Positions 18,649-27,212 of a stretch of DNA of 64,000 nucleotides are shown here, piece by piece. The notes beneath the pieces are model-generated. The model saw nothing but the letters and a program-made list of their open reading frames with translations. It did not search any database and was not told the DNA's origin. The stretch is from assembly GCF_900172265.1 (NCBI RefSeq), contig NZ_FWFK01000001.1, positions 868,001 through 932,000 of the forward strand, read 5' to 3'. A program made the translations under genes and the position numbers. Origin of the DNA: Roseivivax jejudonensis. Lineage in GTDB: Bacteria > Pseudomonadota > Alphaproteobacteria > Rhodobacterales > Rhodobacteraceae. Position 1 is the stretch's first letter. Every line of letters begins with the position of its first letter.

Positions 18649-18801
18649 TCAGCCCGTCAGCCGCCGCGCGAGCCGGCGCAGAACGGACCGCCAGCGCGGC
18701 GCGCGGACCGGTCGCGCATGGCGCGGTGTGAGGGAGAGGTCCCGGGCGGTGACGGCGGCAAGCCGGCGGCCGCGGGCAATATCGGCGAGATCGATCTTCA
18801 T
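18649..18801 (-). CDS. Very small basic protein (50 residues)
   Basis: The ATG at 18801 has GGAG 7 bases upstream, which is the main reason to accept it. The predicted peptide starts MKIDLADIARGRRLAAV and ends in an arginine-rich helix (RWRSVLRRLARRLTG). This could be an amphipathic, membrane- or nucleic-acid-binding tail. It is convergent with the 18141 gene, 10 bases away. The 220-base gap to the asd stop upstream would hold its promoter. No family recognised; translation needs proof. Confidence 0.4.
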   Translation of the reverse strand: MKIDLADIARGRRLAAVTARDLSLTPRHARPVRAPRWRSVLRRLARRLTG

Positions 18802-19024
18802 GGCGCACTCCAGGTCGGGTGAATGCGCCTTCTGGCCGCTGCGGCTCCGTTCGGCCCGCAACGACACCCTACGCCCCGGGTTCGGCGCCGATTGGGCCAG
18901 ATCCACGCGGCGCCGGGGCACCGCCGCGGCATTTTCCGGGCGAGCGGACGCCGCCCGGAAACAATGTCTTTTGAGCCTGCCGGATCGTCCCCCGGTGTGG
19001 CCGATCAGCCGACCGAACGCCCGA

Positions 19025-20047
19025 TCATGCCTTCTTGAGAACGCGATTTCCCAGCGTCTCGGCGATCTGCACCGCGTTGAGCGCAGCCCCCTTGCGGAGG
19101 TTGTCCGACACGCACCAGATGTTCAGGCCGTTCTCGATCGTCGAGTCCTGGCGGATGCGGCTGATGAAGGTGGCAAAGTCGCCGACGCACTCGATCGGCG
19201 TCACGTAGCCGCCGTCCTCGCGCTTGTCGATCACCATGATCCCCGGGGCCTCGCGCAGGATGTCGCGCGCCTCGTCCTCGTCGAGGAACTCCTCGAACTC
19301 GATGTTGATCGATTCCGAGTGACCGACGAAGACCGGTACGCGCACGCAGGTCGCGGTGACCTTTATGGACGGATCGACGATCTTCTTCGTCTCGACGACC
19401 ATCTTCCACTCTTCCTTGGTCGAGCCGTCTTCCATGAAGACGTCGATATGCGGAATGACGTTGAAGGCGATCTGCTTTTGGAACTTCGAGGGTTTCACCT
19501 CGTCGGTCGGGTTGTAGATCGACTTCGTCTGGTCCCAGAGCTCGTCGACCCCTTCCTTCCCCGCGCCCGAAGTCGCCTGGTAGGTCGACACGACCACCCG
19601 CTTGATCTTCGCACGGTCGTGCAGCGGCTTCAGCGCAACGACCATCTGCGCGGTGGAGCAGTTCGGGTTCGCGATGATGTTCTTCTTAGCGTACCCCTCG
19701 ACGGCGTCGGGGTTCACCTCCGGCACCACCAGCGGAACGTCCGGGTCGTAGCGGTAGAGCGACGAGTTGTCGATCACGACACAGCCCGCCGCGGCGGCCT
19801 TCGGCGCATACGTCTTGGTCGCGTCGGAGCCGATCGCGAACAATGCCATGTCCCATCCCGTGAAGTCGAACGCGTCGAGATCCTGCGTCTTCAGCGTGCG
19901 GTCGCCGAAGCTCACCTCGGTCCCGAGCGACCGACGCGAGGCGAGCGCGGCGATCTCGTCGACCGGGAAAGCCCGTTCGGCGAGGATGTTCAGCATTTCG
20001 CGGCCCACGTTGCCCGTGGCGCCGACGACGACGACCTTGTAACCCAT
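19025..20047 (-). CDS. asd: Aspartate-semialdehyde dehydrogenase
   Basis: Reduces aspartyl-4-phosphate to aspartate semialdehyde with NADPH, the branch point to lysine/diaminopimelate, threonine and methionine. The 340 residues open with the Rossmann motif VVVVGATGNVGREML and carry the active-site cysteine in ANPNCSTAQ near residue 130; QATSGAGKEG and the downstream GHSESINIEF segment fit the family. The start at 20047 is fixed by AGGAGAG 7 bases upstream; the longer open frame to 20203 has no support. With dapD and dapE in this window it supplies the succinylase route to meso-diaminopimelate. It is divergent from the PglF-like dehydratase gene, with 344 bases between. Confidence 0.96.
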   Translation of the reverse strand: MGYKVVVVGATGNVGREMLNILAERAFPVDEIAALASRRSLGTEVSFGDRTLKTQDLDAFDFTGWDMALFAIGSDATKTYAPKAAAAGCVVIDNSSLYRYDPDVPLVVPEVNPDAVEGYAKKNIIANPNCSTAQMVVALKPLHDRAKIKRVVVSTYQATSGAGKEGVDELWDQTKSIYNPTDEVKPSKFQKQIAFNVIPHIDVFMEDGSTKEEWKMVVETKKIVDPSIKVTATCVRVPVFVGHSESINIEFEEFLDEDEARDILREAPGIMVIDKREDGGYVTPIECVGDFATFISRIRQDSTIENGLNIWCVSDNLRKGAALNAVQIAETLGNRVLKKA

Positions 20048-20391
20048 GTCGTGTCTCTCCTTGATCGCGGCTGGCGGCGCCGCAACAGTCCGCGCGCCGC
20101 CCGTTGCGCGCCATGTATCCCAGCGCGGGCACACGGAAAAGGCCGAAAGCCGGACGGCGTCGAAGCGCGTGTGCCTAAAATTTGTGCAGGAACGCGCCGA
20201 CAACCCGGCAGGGTTTCGCTCATGTCGGGCATTTCATTCGCAGTTGCAGCACTGTACGCTTGTCCCTCGCGCGATCCCGCGCGTATAGCGAATGTGAAAA
20301 CCGGCGATCTGCGCGACTTCGTCACGCACTGTTCGATCCGGGACCGGCGGGAAACGCGGGTCGAGGGGCAGGAATAGGTGCGAATTACCTG
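20048..20391. other. Divergent intergenic region, asd / sugar-nucleotide dehydratase
   Basis: 344 bases without a convincing gene. It must hold the promoter for asd on the minus strand and one for the 20392 gene on the plus strand (a candidate is listed separately). Open frames that cross it are continuations of the real genes' alternative starts. Confidence 0.6.
20260..20289 (+). promoter_or_regulatory. Candidate sigma-70 promoter for the dehydratase gene
   Basis: TTGTCC at 20260-20265 and TATAGC at 20284-20289 are separated by 18 bases. Each differs from consensus by two positions. It points toward the gene at 20392 and would give a leader of about 95 bases. Seen by eye only. Confidence 0.3.
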
Positions 20392-22311
20392 ATGGCGAAA
20401 GTCGGAACCCTGAAAGCGCCCAGATCCCCGGTGCTGCTTCGCTTCGTCACATCGCTCAGCCGTCGGCACAAGGCTGCGATCTTTCTCGCGCTCGACCTGT
20501 GCGTCGCCGTGGTGGCGCTGACCCTGGCGTTGGCGCTCAACGGCCGCGTCAGGCTCAACGCCGACACCTTCGCCTCGGTGGCGCCGGTAACCGCGGCGAT
20601 GCTGGTGATCGCCGCGGGTCTGGCGACGCTGATGGGCCTGCCCCGGATCAAGCTCAATGCCTACGAGACGCGCGGAATCGTCCTCACGGCGGTGTTCGCC
20701 CTGCTTGTCGGAGCTGCAGGCGCCGCGATCGACATTGCCGCCGGCCGGCCGGTGCCGATCGAGGTGTTCGTGATCTTCTCGTTCCTGTTCCTCGTCTTTG
20801 GCGCCGCGTGGCGGATCCTGCTGCGCCAGTGGCTCCTGGAGATCTACCGCCGCGGCAACGCGCATCTGCGTCTGCTCATCTACGGCGCCGGCCGCACCGG
20901 GCAGCAGCTCGTCGCGGCGCTCAAGAACGATTACGACGCGTTCCCCATCGCCTTCGTCGACGACAACCCGACGCTGCAGACCCTGCGGATCGGCGGCCTG
21001 CCGGTCTACGCCCCCTCCAAGATCAAGAGCCTCGTGGCGGACAAGCAGATCGACCGGGTGATCCTCGCGATGCCCTCGATCAGCCAGCCGAAACTCGCGC
21101 GCATCGCCCACGGCTTGCGGCAGGTGGGCTGCGAGGTTCATGCGCTGCCGTCCTTCGCCGAGCTTGTCGGGAAGGGCGAGCTGCGCAAGCGCGCCGTCCC
21201 GGTGTCGCTCGACGAACTTCTGGGCCGCAACCAGCTCGAGAGCGAGCTTCCGGGCGTGAGCCATGCCTATTCCGGGCGGCGGATCCTCGTCACCGGCGCC
21301 GGCGGCTCCATCGGCTCGGAGCTCTGCCGCCAGTTGATCGCCTGCAAGCCGCATTGCGTGGTACTGCTCGATCATTCCGAGCACGCGCTCTACACCGTCG
21401 AGAAGGAACTGCGCGAGATCAGTGGCGGGCTGAAGATCGTGCCGGTCCTCGGCACGGTTCTCGACGACGAGACGGTGCGCCGCGTGATCGACGAGAACGG
21501 CATCGACGTGATCCTGCACGCCGCGGCCTACAAGCACGTGCCGCTCGTGGAATGCAACGCGCTGCCCGGCCTGCGCAACAACGTCATCGGCACGAAGGTC
21601 GTGGGCGAGGCCGCGCGCGACGCGGGCGTCGAGCGCTTCATCCTCGTGTCCTCGGACAAGGCGGTGCGCCCCACCAACGTGATGGGCGCGTCGAAACGGC
21701 TCGCCGAACTGGTCATCCAGGACCTCGCCACGCGGTCCGAGCACACCCGCTTCTCCATGGTCCGCTTCGGCAACGTGCTCGGCTCGTCGGGGTCCGTGAT
21801 CCCGCTCTTCGAGGAGCAGATCGAGCGCGGCGGCCCGGTCACCCTGACCGACCCCAACGTCACCCGCTACTTCATGACGATCTCCGAGGCTGCGCGGCTC
21901 GTGCTGCTGGCCGGATCGTTCTCGCGCGGCAGCGACGTCTTCGTGCTCGACATGGGCAAGCCGGTGCCGATCAAGAAGCTCGCGCGCCAGATGATCGAGG
22001 GTGCCGGCCACAGCGTGAAGGACGCCGACAATCCCGACGGCGACATCGAGATCAAGATCACCGGCCTGCGCCCCGGCGAAAAGCTCCACGAGGAGCTGCT
22101 GATCTCCTCGGACATGCTGACCACCCCGCACCCCAAGATCCTGCGCGCGCAGGAAGGCTTCCTGTCGGAGATCGAGATGGCCACCGCGCTCAAGGACCTG
22201 CGCCGCGCGATCTCCACGCTCGACGAGCCGCTGGCGCGCGAGGTCATCCTGCGCTGGGTGGAGCGCGCCGAGGACGAGGCCCACGACCCCCGCGAGACCG
22301 CCAGCGTCTGA
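20392..22311 (+). CDS. Membrane nucleoside-diphosphate-sugar 4,6-dehydratase (PglF/WbpM/CapD family)
   Basis: Converts UDP-GlcNAc (or a similar sugar nucleotide) to the 4-keto-6-deoxy intermediate used for modified surface sugars. The 639 residues consist of four N-terminal membrane helices (about 25-150), a Rossmann domain (LLIYGAGRTGQQL near 165) and a C-terminal SDR domain (LVTGAGGSIGSELCR near 297). The segment SSDKAVRPTNVMGASKR (about 418-435) has Met where ordinary SDR enzymes have Tyr, the Ser-Met-Lys arrangement known for WbpM and PglF. The frame extends upstream of the ATG without another good start. A REP-like element follows the stop. It stands apart from the glycosyltransferase locus at 6-9 kb but may feed it. 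Confidence 0.93.
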   Translation: MAKVGTLKAPRSPVLLRFVTSLSRRHKAAIFLALDLCVAVVALTLALALNGRVRLNADTFASVAPVTAAMLVIAAGLATLMGLPRIKLNAYETRGIVLTAVFALLVGAAGAAIDIAAGRPVPIEVFVIFSFLFLVFGAAWRILLRQWLLEIYRRGNAHLRLLIYGAGRTGQQLVAALKNDYDAFPIAFVDDNPTLQTLRIGGLPVYAPSKIKSLVADKQIDRVILAMPSISQPKLARIAHGLRQVGCEVHALPSFAELVGKGELRKRAVPVSLDELLGRNQLESELPGVSHAYSGRRILVTGAGGSIGSELCRQLIACKPHCVVLLDHSEHALYTVEKELREISGGLKIVPVLGTVLDDETVRRVIDENGIDVILHAAAYKHVPLVECNALPGLRNNVIGTKVVGEAARDAGVERFILVSSDKAVRPTNVMGASKRLAELVIQDLATRSEHTRFSMVRFGNVLGSSGSVIPLFEEQIERGGPVTLTDPNVTRYFMTISEAARLVLLAGSFSRGSDVFVLDMGKPVPIKKLARQMIEGAGHSVKDADNPDGDIEIKITGLRPGEKLHEELLISSDMLTTPHPKILRAQEGFLSEIEMATALKDLRRAISTLDEPLAREVILRWVERAEDEAHDPRETASV

Positions 22312-22371
22312 CACGCCCGACCCTGCCCGGGACGGATGCTCCGGCCCGGGTGATGGTCTGGGTGACAGACG

Positions 22372-22424
22372 GCGGAGCGAGGGGCCAGCCCCTCGCGCTC
22401 CCCGGGGTTTACCGGCAAGATGAA
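22372..22424 (-). repeat. REP-like palindromic element, copy 1
   Basis: Read on the minus strand this is a CATCTTGCCGG-type lead, a CCCCGGGGAG segment and a hairpin GCGAGGGGC-TGG-CCCCTCGC. It matches the elements at 38861 and 46517 in order and spacing. It lies between the dehydratase stop and the convergent LOG-family gene, where the hairpin may end transcription of either gene. Confidence 0.7.
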
Positions 22425-22504
22425 GGGGCCATATCGTTCTCATGCCGCAGCGTGGCCGCGGCGGGCGGGTGTCGCGGAGCAAAGCAGGCCGACGGCCCGG
22501 GGGA

Positions 22505-23347
22505 TCAGCGGTCGGGTATGGTCTCGCGCGCGCCGCGGGGCGCCCAGCTCTCGATGATCTCGCAGGCCTCGTCGGCGCTTTCGACGTAGCGGAAGAGTTC
22601 GAGATCCGCGGCAGCGATGGTGCCCGCCTCGACGAGCACATCCCAGTTGACCACCTTCTCCCAGAACTCCCGGCCGAAGAGCAGCACCGGAACCTGTTTC
22701 ATGCGGCCGGTCTGGATCAGCGTCAATGTCTCGAACAGCTCGTCCAGCGTGCCGAAGCCGCCGGGAAACGCGCAGACGGCGCGGGCCCGCATCAGGAAGT
22801 GCATTTTGCGGATGGCGAAATAGTGGAAGTTGAACGCCAGCTCCGGCGTCACAAACGCGTTCGGCGCCTGTTCGTGCGGCAGCACGATGTTGAGGCCCAG
22901 CGAGCGGCCGCCGGCCTCGTGCGCGCCGCGGTTGCCGGCCTCCATCACGCCCGGGCCGCCGCCGGTTGCGATCACGAATTCGCCGCCGCCCGAGGCGACC
23001 GACTTTTCGGTCATTGCGCGGGAAAAGGCGCGCGCCTCCTCGTAGAAGCGGCTCATCTCGGCCAGCGCGGGGGTGCGCGCCTCGGCCTTCTCCTCGGGCC
23101 GGCGGATGCGGGCGCCGCCGAACAGCACGACGGTCGAGCGGATGCCCTCCTCGTCGAGCAGGAGGTCGAACTTCATCAGTTCGAGCTGCAGCCGCACGGA
23201 GCGCAGCTCGCGCCGCAGCAGGAAGTCCTCGTCGGCGAAGGCGAGGCGGTAGGCAGGCGAGCGCGTCTGCGGGGTGTCGGGCACCTGCCGGGCGGTCTCG
23301 TAGTCGCTGTCGGCGTGCCGGAAGAGGCTGTTTCGGTCGTCGGTCAT
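22505..23347 (-). CDS. LOG-family (TIGR00730-type) nucleotide phosphoribohydrolase
   Basis: A Rossmann-like protein of 280 residues with the hallmark motifs of the LOG/YgdH group: GGGPGVMEAGNRGA near residue 130 and PGGFGTLDELFE near 193. Family members hydrolyse nucleoside monophosphates (AMP, or cytokinin riboside monophosphate in LONELY GUY) to base and ribose phosphate. It is longer than plant-type LOG because of an N-terminal extension of about 70 residues, which resembles the larger proteobacterial subgroup. ATG 23347 has GGAG 6 bases away. It is divergent from dapD, with about 140 bases between. Real substrate not known. Confidence 0.88.
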   Translation of the reverse strand: MTDDRNSLFRHADSDYETARQVPDTPQTRSPAYRLAFADEDFLLRRELRSVRLQLELMKFDLLLDEEGIRSTVVLFGGARIRRPEEKAEARTPALAEMSRFYEEARAFSRAMTEKSVASGGGEFVIATGGGPGVMEAGNRGAHEAGGRSLGLNIVLPHEQAPNAFVTPELAFNFHYFAIRKMHFLMRARAVCAFPGGFGTLDELFETLTLIQTGRMKQVPVLLFGREFWEKVVNWDVLVEAGTIAAADLELFRYVESADEACEIIESWAPRGARETIPDR

Positions 23348-23485
23348 CGGATCTCCGCTCTGCTTCGCCCAGAGCTAGCCCGTCGGGGGACCGGGCGCCA
23401 GCGGCCATCGGCGCGCGGCCTTCCCTCGCCCGCCGGGCTTCGCTAAGACGCCGGGCGACAGCGTCAGACCGGAGAGACACGAGCG

Positions 23486-24313
23486 ATGGACACCAAGGCC
23501 CTCGAGACCGCGATCGACGCCGCCTGGGAGGCGCGCGCCGAGATCACCCCCGCGACCGGCGGCGAGACACGCGAGGCGATCGAGGCGACGCTCGACGCGC
23601 TCGACCGCGGCGAAATCCGCGTCGCCGAAAAGCCCGAGGGCAGCGACTGGGTGGTCAATCAATGGGCCAAGAAGGCGGTGCTTCTGGGCTTCCGCATCAA
23701 GGACATGGAGATGCAGCCGGGCGGCCCGCAGGGTGGCGGCTGGTTCGACAAGGTCGACAGCAAGTTCGCCGGCTGGGGCGAGAACCGCTGGCGCGAGGCG
23801 GGCTTCCGCGCGGTGCCGAACGCGGTCGTCCGCAGGTCGGCGCATATCGCCAAGGGCGTCGTGCTGATGCCGTCCTTCGTCAATCTCGGTGCCTATGTCG
23901 ACGAGGGCACGATGGTCGATACCTGGGCCACGGTGGGCTCCTGCGCGCAGATCGGCAAGAACGTGCACCTGTCGGGCGGCGTCGGCATCGGCGGCGTGCT
24001 GGAGCCGCTGCAGGCCGAGCCGACGATCATCGAGGACAACTGCTTCATCGGCGCGCGTTCGGAAGTGGTCGAGGGATGCATCGTGCGCGAGGGCGCGGTC
24101 CTCGGCATGGGCGTGTATATCGGCAAGTCGACCAAGATCGTCGACCGCGAAACCGGCGAGGTGATGATGGGCGAGGTGCCGCCCTACTCGGTCGTGGTCT
24201 CGGGATCGATGCGCACCAAGAACGACCTCAATCTCTACTGCGCGGTGATCGTGAAGCGCGTCGACGCCCAGACCCGCTCCAAGGTCGGGATCAACGAGCT
24301 TCTGCGCGACTGA
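23486..24313 (+). CDS. dapD: Tetrahydrodipicolinate N-succinyltransferase
   Basis: Transfers succinyl from succinyl-CoA to tetrahydrodipicolinate in the succinylase branch of lysine and diaminopimelate synthesis. The 275 residues match the family length. The N-terminal helical part is followed by a left-handed beta-helix of hexapeptide repeats (about 100-230, e.g. [18 protein letters not shown] and [18 protein letters not shown]). GGAGAG lies 9 bases before the ATG. dapE is 5 kb away on the same strand with unrelated genes between; asd lies on the other side. Trimeric cytoplasmic enzyme by family knowledge. Confidence 0.97.
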   Translation: MDTKALETAIDAAWEARAEITPATGGETREAIEATLDALDRGEIRVAEKPEGSDWVVNQWAKKAVLLGFRIKDMEMQPGGPQGGGWFDKVDSKFAGWGENRWREAGFRAVPNAVVRRSAHIAKGVVLMPSFVNLGAYVDEGTMVDTWATVGSCAQIGKNVHLSGGVGIGGVLEPLQAEPTIIEDNCFIGARSEVVEGCIVREGAVLGMGVYIGKSTKIVDRETGEVMMGEVPPYSVVVSGSMRTKNDLNLYCAVIVKRVDAQTRSKVGINELLRD

Positions 24314-24424
24314 TCCGGCGCGCCTGCGCTCCGCGCCGGCCGCGATCTCCGGCGCGGAACACATGCAAAGGAAACAAAATCCGCGCCGCGCCGTTGAGCC
24401 CGGGTATACCGGCCGCGGGGGGTC

Positions 24425-25453
24425 ATGCTGACAGGTCTTTCCATTCCGATCCTCTTCGCGGTCTTCGGGCTCGCGGGGGCCGCCGTCGTGCTGGCGTCGA
24501 TCCGCGCGACCGCGCTCGCCGACGTGATCGCCGACCGCACGAAACTCGGGGAGGCGATGGCCGGGGGCCTCGTGCTCGGCGCGGCGACGTCGCTGGCCGG
24601 GGTCGTGGTGTCGGTCGATGCGGCGTTGTCGGGCGATGCCTCCTACGCCTTTTCCAACGCGGTGGGCGGCATCGCCGCGCAGACGCTGTTTCTCGCCATC
24701 GCGGATCTGCTGCACAAGCGCGCCAACCTCGAACACGCCGCGGCCGAGCCTGCGAACCTGTTCCAGGCGGTGATGCTGATCATCCTTCTGAGCCTGCCGC
24801 TCTGCGCGCTGTCGGGGCCGGATGTGGCCTATTTCGGCGTGCACCCGGTGTCGATCGCCATGTTCGTGGCCTATCTCGCCGGGGTGCAGCTGTCGTCCTC
24901 GGTGAAGGAAAACCCGATGTGGCGCCCGGTGCGCACCTCCGACACCCGGCGCGACCAGCCCGAGGACGACGACGAGCCGGATCGGTCGGTGAAGGGTCCG
25001 GCGCTGCAGTTCGTCGGCCTCGTCGCAATCATGGGCGCCGGCGGCTGGGTCATCAGCCAGGCGGGCGGGCAGTTCATCGAACGCTTTTCGCTGTCATCCT
25101 CGCTCGTCGGCTCGCTGATCACGGCCGTGGTGACATCGCTGCCGGAATTCGTCACGACCCTCGTGGCCGTGCGACGCGGCGCGCTGCAGCTCGCCGTGGG
25201 GGGCATCATCGGCGGCAACACCTTCGACACGCTGTTCCTCGTTGCCGGGGACATCGCCTATCGCGACGGCTCGATCTTCCACGCGGTGGAGGGGAACGAC
25301 GTCTACTGGCTGGGCACGGGTCTTCTGATGACCGCCGTGCTGCTGGCGGGCCTGATCCTGCGGCAACGCGAGGGCCCCGGTCGCATCGGGATCGAGAGCG
25401 TTCTGATGATGGGCATCTATGCAACCGCGCTGACGGTCGAGGTCAGCGCCTGA
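24425..25453 (+). CDS. CaCA-superfamily (sodium/calcium exchanger-like) membrane protein
   Basis: A membrane protein of 342 residues with two homologous halves of hydrophobic helices around an acidic hydrophilic loop (about 175-197, EDDDEPDR). The second half carries a good alpha repeat: TSLPEFVTTLVAVRRGALQ with GGIIGGNTFDTLFL (about 235-280). The first half has the matching segment GAATSLAGVVVSVDAAL with FSNAVGGIAAQTLFL, but lacks the Glu of the TSxPE motif. Classical exchangers need acidic residues in both repeats, so ion selectivity or mechanism may be altered. It is followed at 34 bases by the GlsB/YeaQ gene. Substrate unproven. Confidence 0.78.
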   Translation: MLTGLSIPILFAVFGLAGAAVVLASIRATALADVIADRTKLGEAMAGGLVLGAATSLAGVVVSVDAALSGDASYAFSNAVGGIAAQTLFLAIADLLHKRANLEHAAAEPANLFQAVMLIILLSLPLCALSGPDVAYFGVHPVSIAMFVAYLAGVQLSSSVKENPMWRPVRTSDTRRDQPEDDDEPDRSVKGPALQFVGLVAIMGAGGWVISQAGGQFIERFSLSSSLVGSLITAVVTSLPEFVTTLVAVRRGALQLAVGGIIGGNTFDTLFLVAGDIAYRDGSIFHAVEGNDVYWLGTGLLMTAVLLAGLILRQREGPGRIGIESVLMMGIYATALTVEVSA

Positions 25454-25486
25454 CACTCAAGCTCTGAAACGAACGGGAGAACGGAC

Positions 25487-25735
25487 ATGACCGGACTTGG
25501 ATGGCTTTCGGCGATCATCGTCGGCGGGCTCGCCGGCTGGGTGGCCAGCATGATCATGAAGGCCGATACGGGTATCTTTCTCAACATCCTGCTGGGCATC
25601 CTCGGCGCGGTCGTCGCCAACTTCCTGCTCGGCATCGTGGGAATCTTTGCCGCCGGCACCTGGATCGCGCAGTTCGTCGTCGGCCTGATCGGCGCCTGCC
25701 TGCTGATCGGCGCCTGGCGCGCGGTCAAGCGCTGA
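25487..25735 (+). CDS. GlsB/YeaQ/YmgE-family small membrane protein
   Basis: 82 residues with three hydrophobic helices and the family pattern of glycine-rich helices (WLSAIIVGGLAGWVASMIM, then GIFLNILLGILGAVVANFLLG). Members are small inner-membrane proteins linked to envelope or stress responses; the molecular role is not established. GGGAG lies upstream of the ATG. It follows the exchanger gene by 34 bases and precedes an uncharacterised gene, so the three may be cotranscribed. Confidence 0.88.
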   Translation: MTGLGWLSAIIVGGLAGWVASMIMKADTGIFLNILLGILGAVVANFLLGIVGIFAAGTWIAQFVVGLIGACLLIGAWRAVKR

Positions 25736-25783
25736 GCCGCCGGGACGATTGACAGCGCGCGCCGGCCGCGGCATGGCGCGCGC

Positions 25784-26134
25784 ATGGCCAAGTCTCCGCG
25801 CACGCAACAGGTCTTCACGCTTCTGGTCGAGGTCGGGCGCAAGTCCGGCGACGGTCTGCCCGCGTCCGCCACCGGCGCGGCGCTGATGTGCTACGCCTCT
25901 GGCGTCGACGAGGCCGAGGCGGTGCGCGAGACGGTGGCGATCCTCAAGCAGGCCGACATGGCCCCGCTCGACGTCACAGGGTACGGGACGATCGAGGAGC
26001 GCCGCGCCGAGGGGCACGAGATCGACGCGGAGGAAGAGGCGCTGATGACCCGCGCGCTCGACGAGAACTCTGTAATCGTGGCGCAGGTGACGCCGTTCTT
26101 CGACGAACCGACGAGCAAGGGCGGGCGCGCCTGA
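25784..26134 (+). CDS. Uncharacterised protein (116 residues)
   Basis: A soluble, acidic protein with no signal peptide or membrane segment. It starts MAKSPRTQQVFTLLVEVG and contains SGDGLPASATGAALMCYASG and an acidic helix (HEIDAEEEALMTRALDEN). Base composition and codon use are like the core genes, and the frame is uninterrupted, so it is likely real. It follows the GlsB gene by 48 bases and is convergent with the Hint-like gene, 4 bases apart. I do not recognise the family. Confidence 0.6.
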   Translation: MAKSPRTQQVFTLLVEVGRKSGDGLPASATGAALMCYASGVDEAEAVRETVAILKQADMAPLDVTGYGTIEERRAEGHEIDAEEEALMTRALDENSVIVAQVTPFFDEPTSKGGRA

Positions 26135-26138
26135 GGGG

Positions 26139-27212
26139 TCAGGCCGCGCGCGCCTCGGCCAGCGTGATCGCCTCGAAAGGGCGCAGCACCTGATGCCCGG
26201 CGCGGAAATGCTCGGGCAGGCTCGCCGGATCCCACTCTGAAAGGAGCGTGGCGGCCAGCTCCTCGCGCCGGCGCCGCAATCGGCCGAGATAAAGGCTCTC
26301 GAGGTCCGCGCCCACGACCCTGAGGGCGTCATGCCGCGGCAGCACCAGTTGGTGATAGCGCACGAAGAGATGCTCCTGCATCGCCGTGCCGGTGAACCCG
26401 TTGGCCAGCGCGGCCGCCGGGATCAGCACCGTTTCGCGCCCGAAGAGGTATTCGACCTCCGAGCCGCCGATCAGCAAGCGCTGCTGCGGCGCCACGACGA
26501 GATCGCGCTGCAGCCCGAGATACGGCGCGCGCAGGCGCACGGGCCGGAACGACCCGAGCGCGGGCACGACGCGCTCGATCCGGCCGACCACGCGCTGCAC
26601 GCCGTTGTCGCGGGTGCACACGTGCATCCCTGCCCCGAGGTCCGAGACGGGAACGACTCCGGTTTCGGTTTCCACCGGCATCGGACCGGTGAGCGTCGGG
26701 ACCGGACCGACCGGCTCCACCGCCGAGGACGCCGCGAAGAACACGACATCCGCATCGCGCTCGCAGAGCTGCGGGCGATGGATCATCGTGTAGATGTCCT
26801 CGAGCATCAGCGGCGGCGGCGGGGGCGTCTCGACGCTACGCACGCCGTCCTCTTCGGGCCGCTCCACCGAAAGCCGCCCCCAGCGCGCCGGGGCGTCCCA
26901 CGCGTAGGTCAGACGCAGGACGTCCAGCCGCCCGTCGCTCAGCGGCGGCAGGACCGTGTGGAACACCTCCTCGCCCTGCACCATCACGAGGACGACACCG
27001 CCCCCCGGCACCGCCTGCAGCGAGATGCGGCCGGACCACGGGTGCCGCCGCTCGTATCCCAGGAGCATCTGCGGCCGCGCCTCCGGCGACAGCCGCGTCT
27101 CGACCACCAGCGACCCGCGCGTCAGCAGAGCGTGACGCGGCCCGGCGCCCTCGGGAAAGGCGCGCGGGCAAGTCCAGGCGACGTCGCCGCCAGTCACCGC
27201 GATCCAGCTCAT
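26139..27212 (-). CDS. Hint-like domain protein with lost autoprocessing residues
   Basis: 357 residues. The N-terminal half (about 1-130) is a beta-rich domain of unknown type. The second half (about 175-320) aligns with the Hint domain of the upstream neighbour (VETETGVVPVSDLGAGM against ATDTGPRLVEALRPGDRV, VAPQQRLLI against VSPLHRVLL, YLFGRETVLIPAAALANG against LLFGEAEVLIAAKHLVDG). The neighbour's nucleophile Cys (PCFVAG) and block-B His (SPLHR) are both missing here. The domain should therefore not self-cleave and may act in binding. It overlaps the intact Hint gene by 4 bases (ATGA), so the two are made together. No signal peptide. Confidence 0.72.
   Translation of the reverse strand: MSWIAVTGGDVAWTCPRAFPEGAGPRHALLTRGSLVVETRLSPEARPQMLLGYERRHPWSGRISLQAVPGGGVVLVMVQGEEVFHTVLPPLSDGRLDVLRLTYAWDAPARWGRLSVERPEEDGVRSVETPPPPPLMLEDIYTMIHRPQLCERDADVVFFAASSAVEPVGPVPTLTGPMPVETETGVVPVSDLGAGMHVCTRDNGVQRVVGRIERVVPALGSFRPVRLRAPYLGLQRDLVVAPQQRLLIGGSEVEYLFGRETVLIPAAALANGFTGTAMQEHLFVRYHQLVLPRHDALRVVGADLESLYLGRLRRRREELAATLLSEWDPASLPEHFRAGHQVLRPFEAITLAEARAA

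Noticed and set aside
19990-22641. Open frame of 883 residues on the minus strand opposite the dehydratase gene
   Set aside because: It lies antisense to a clear PglF-like gene, is Arg/His/Gly-rich and carries no motif.
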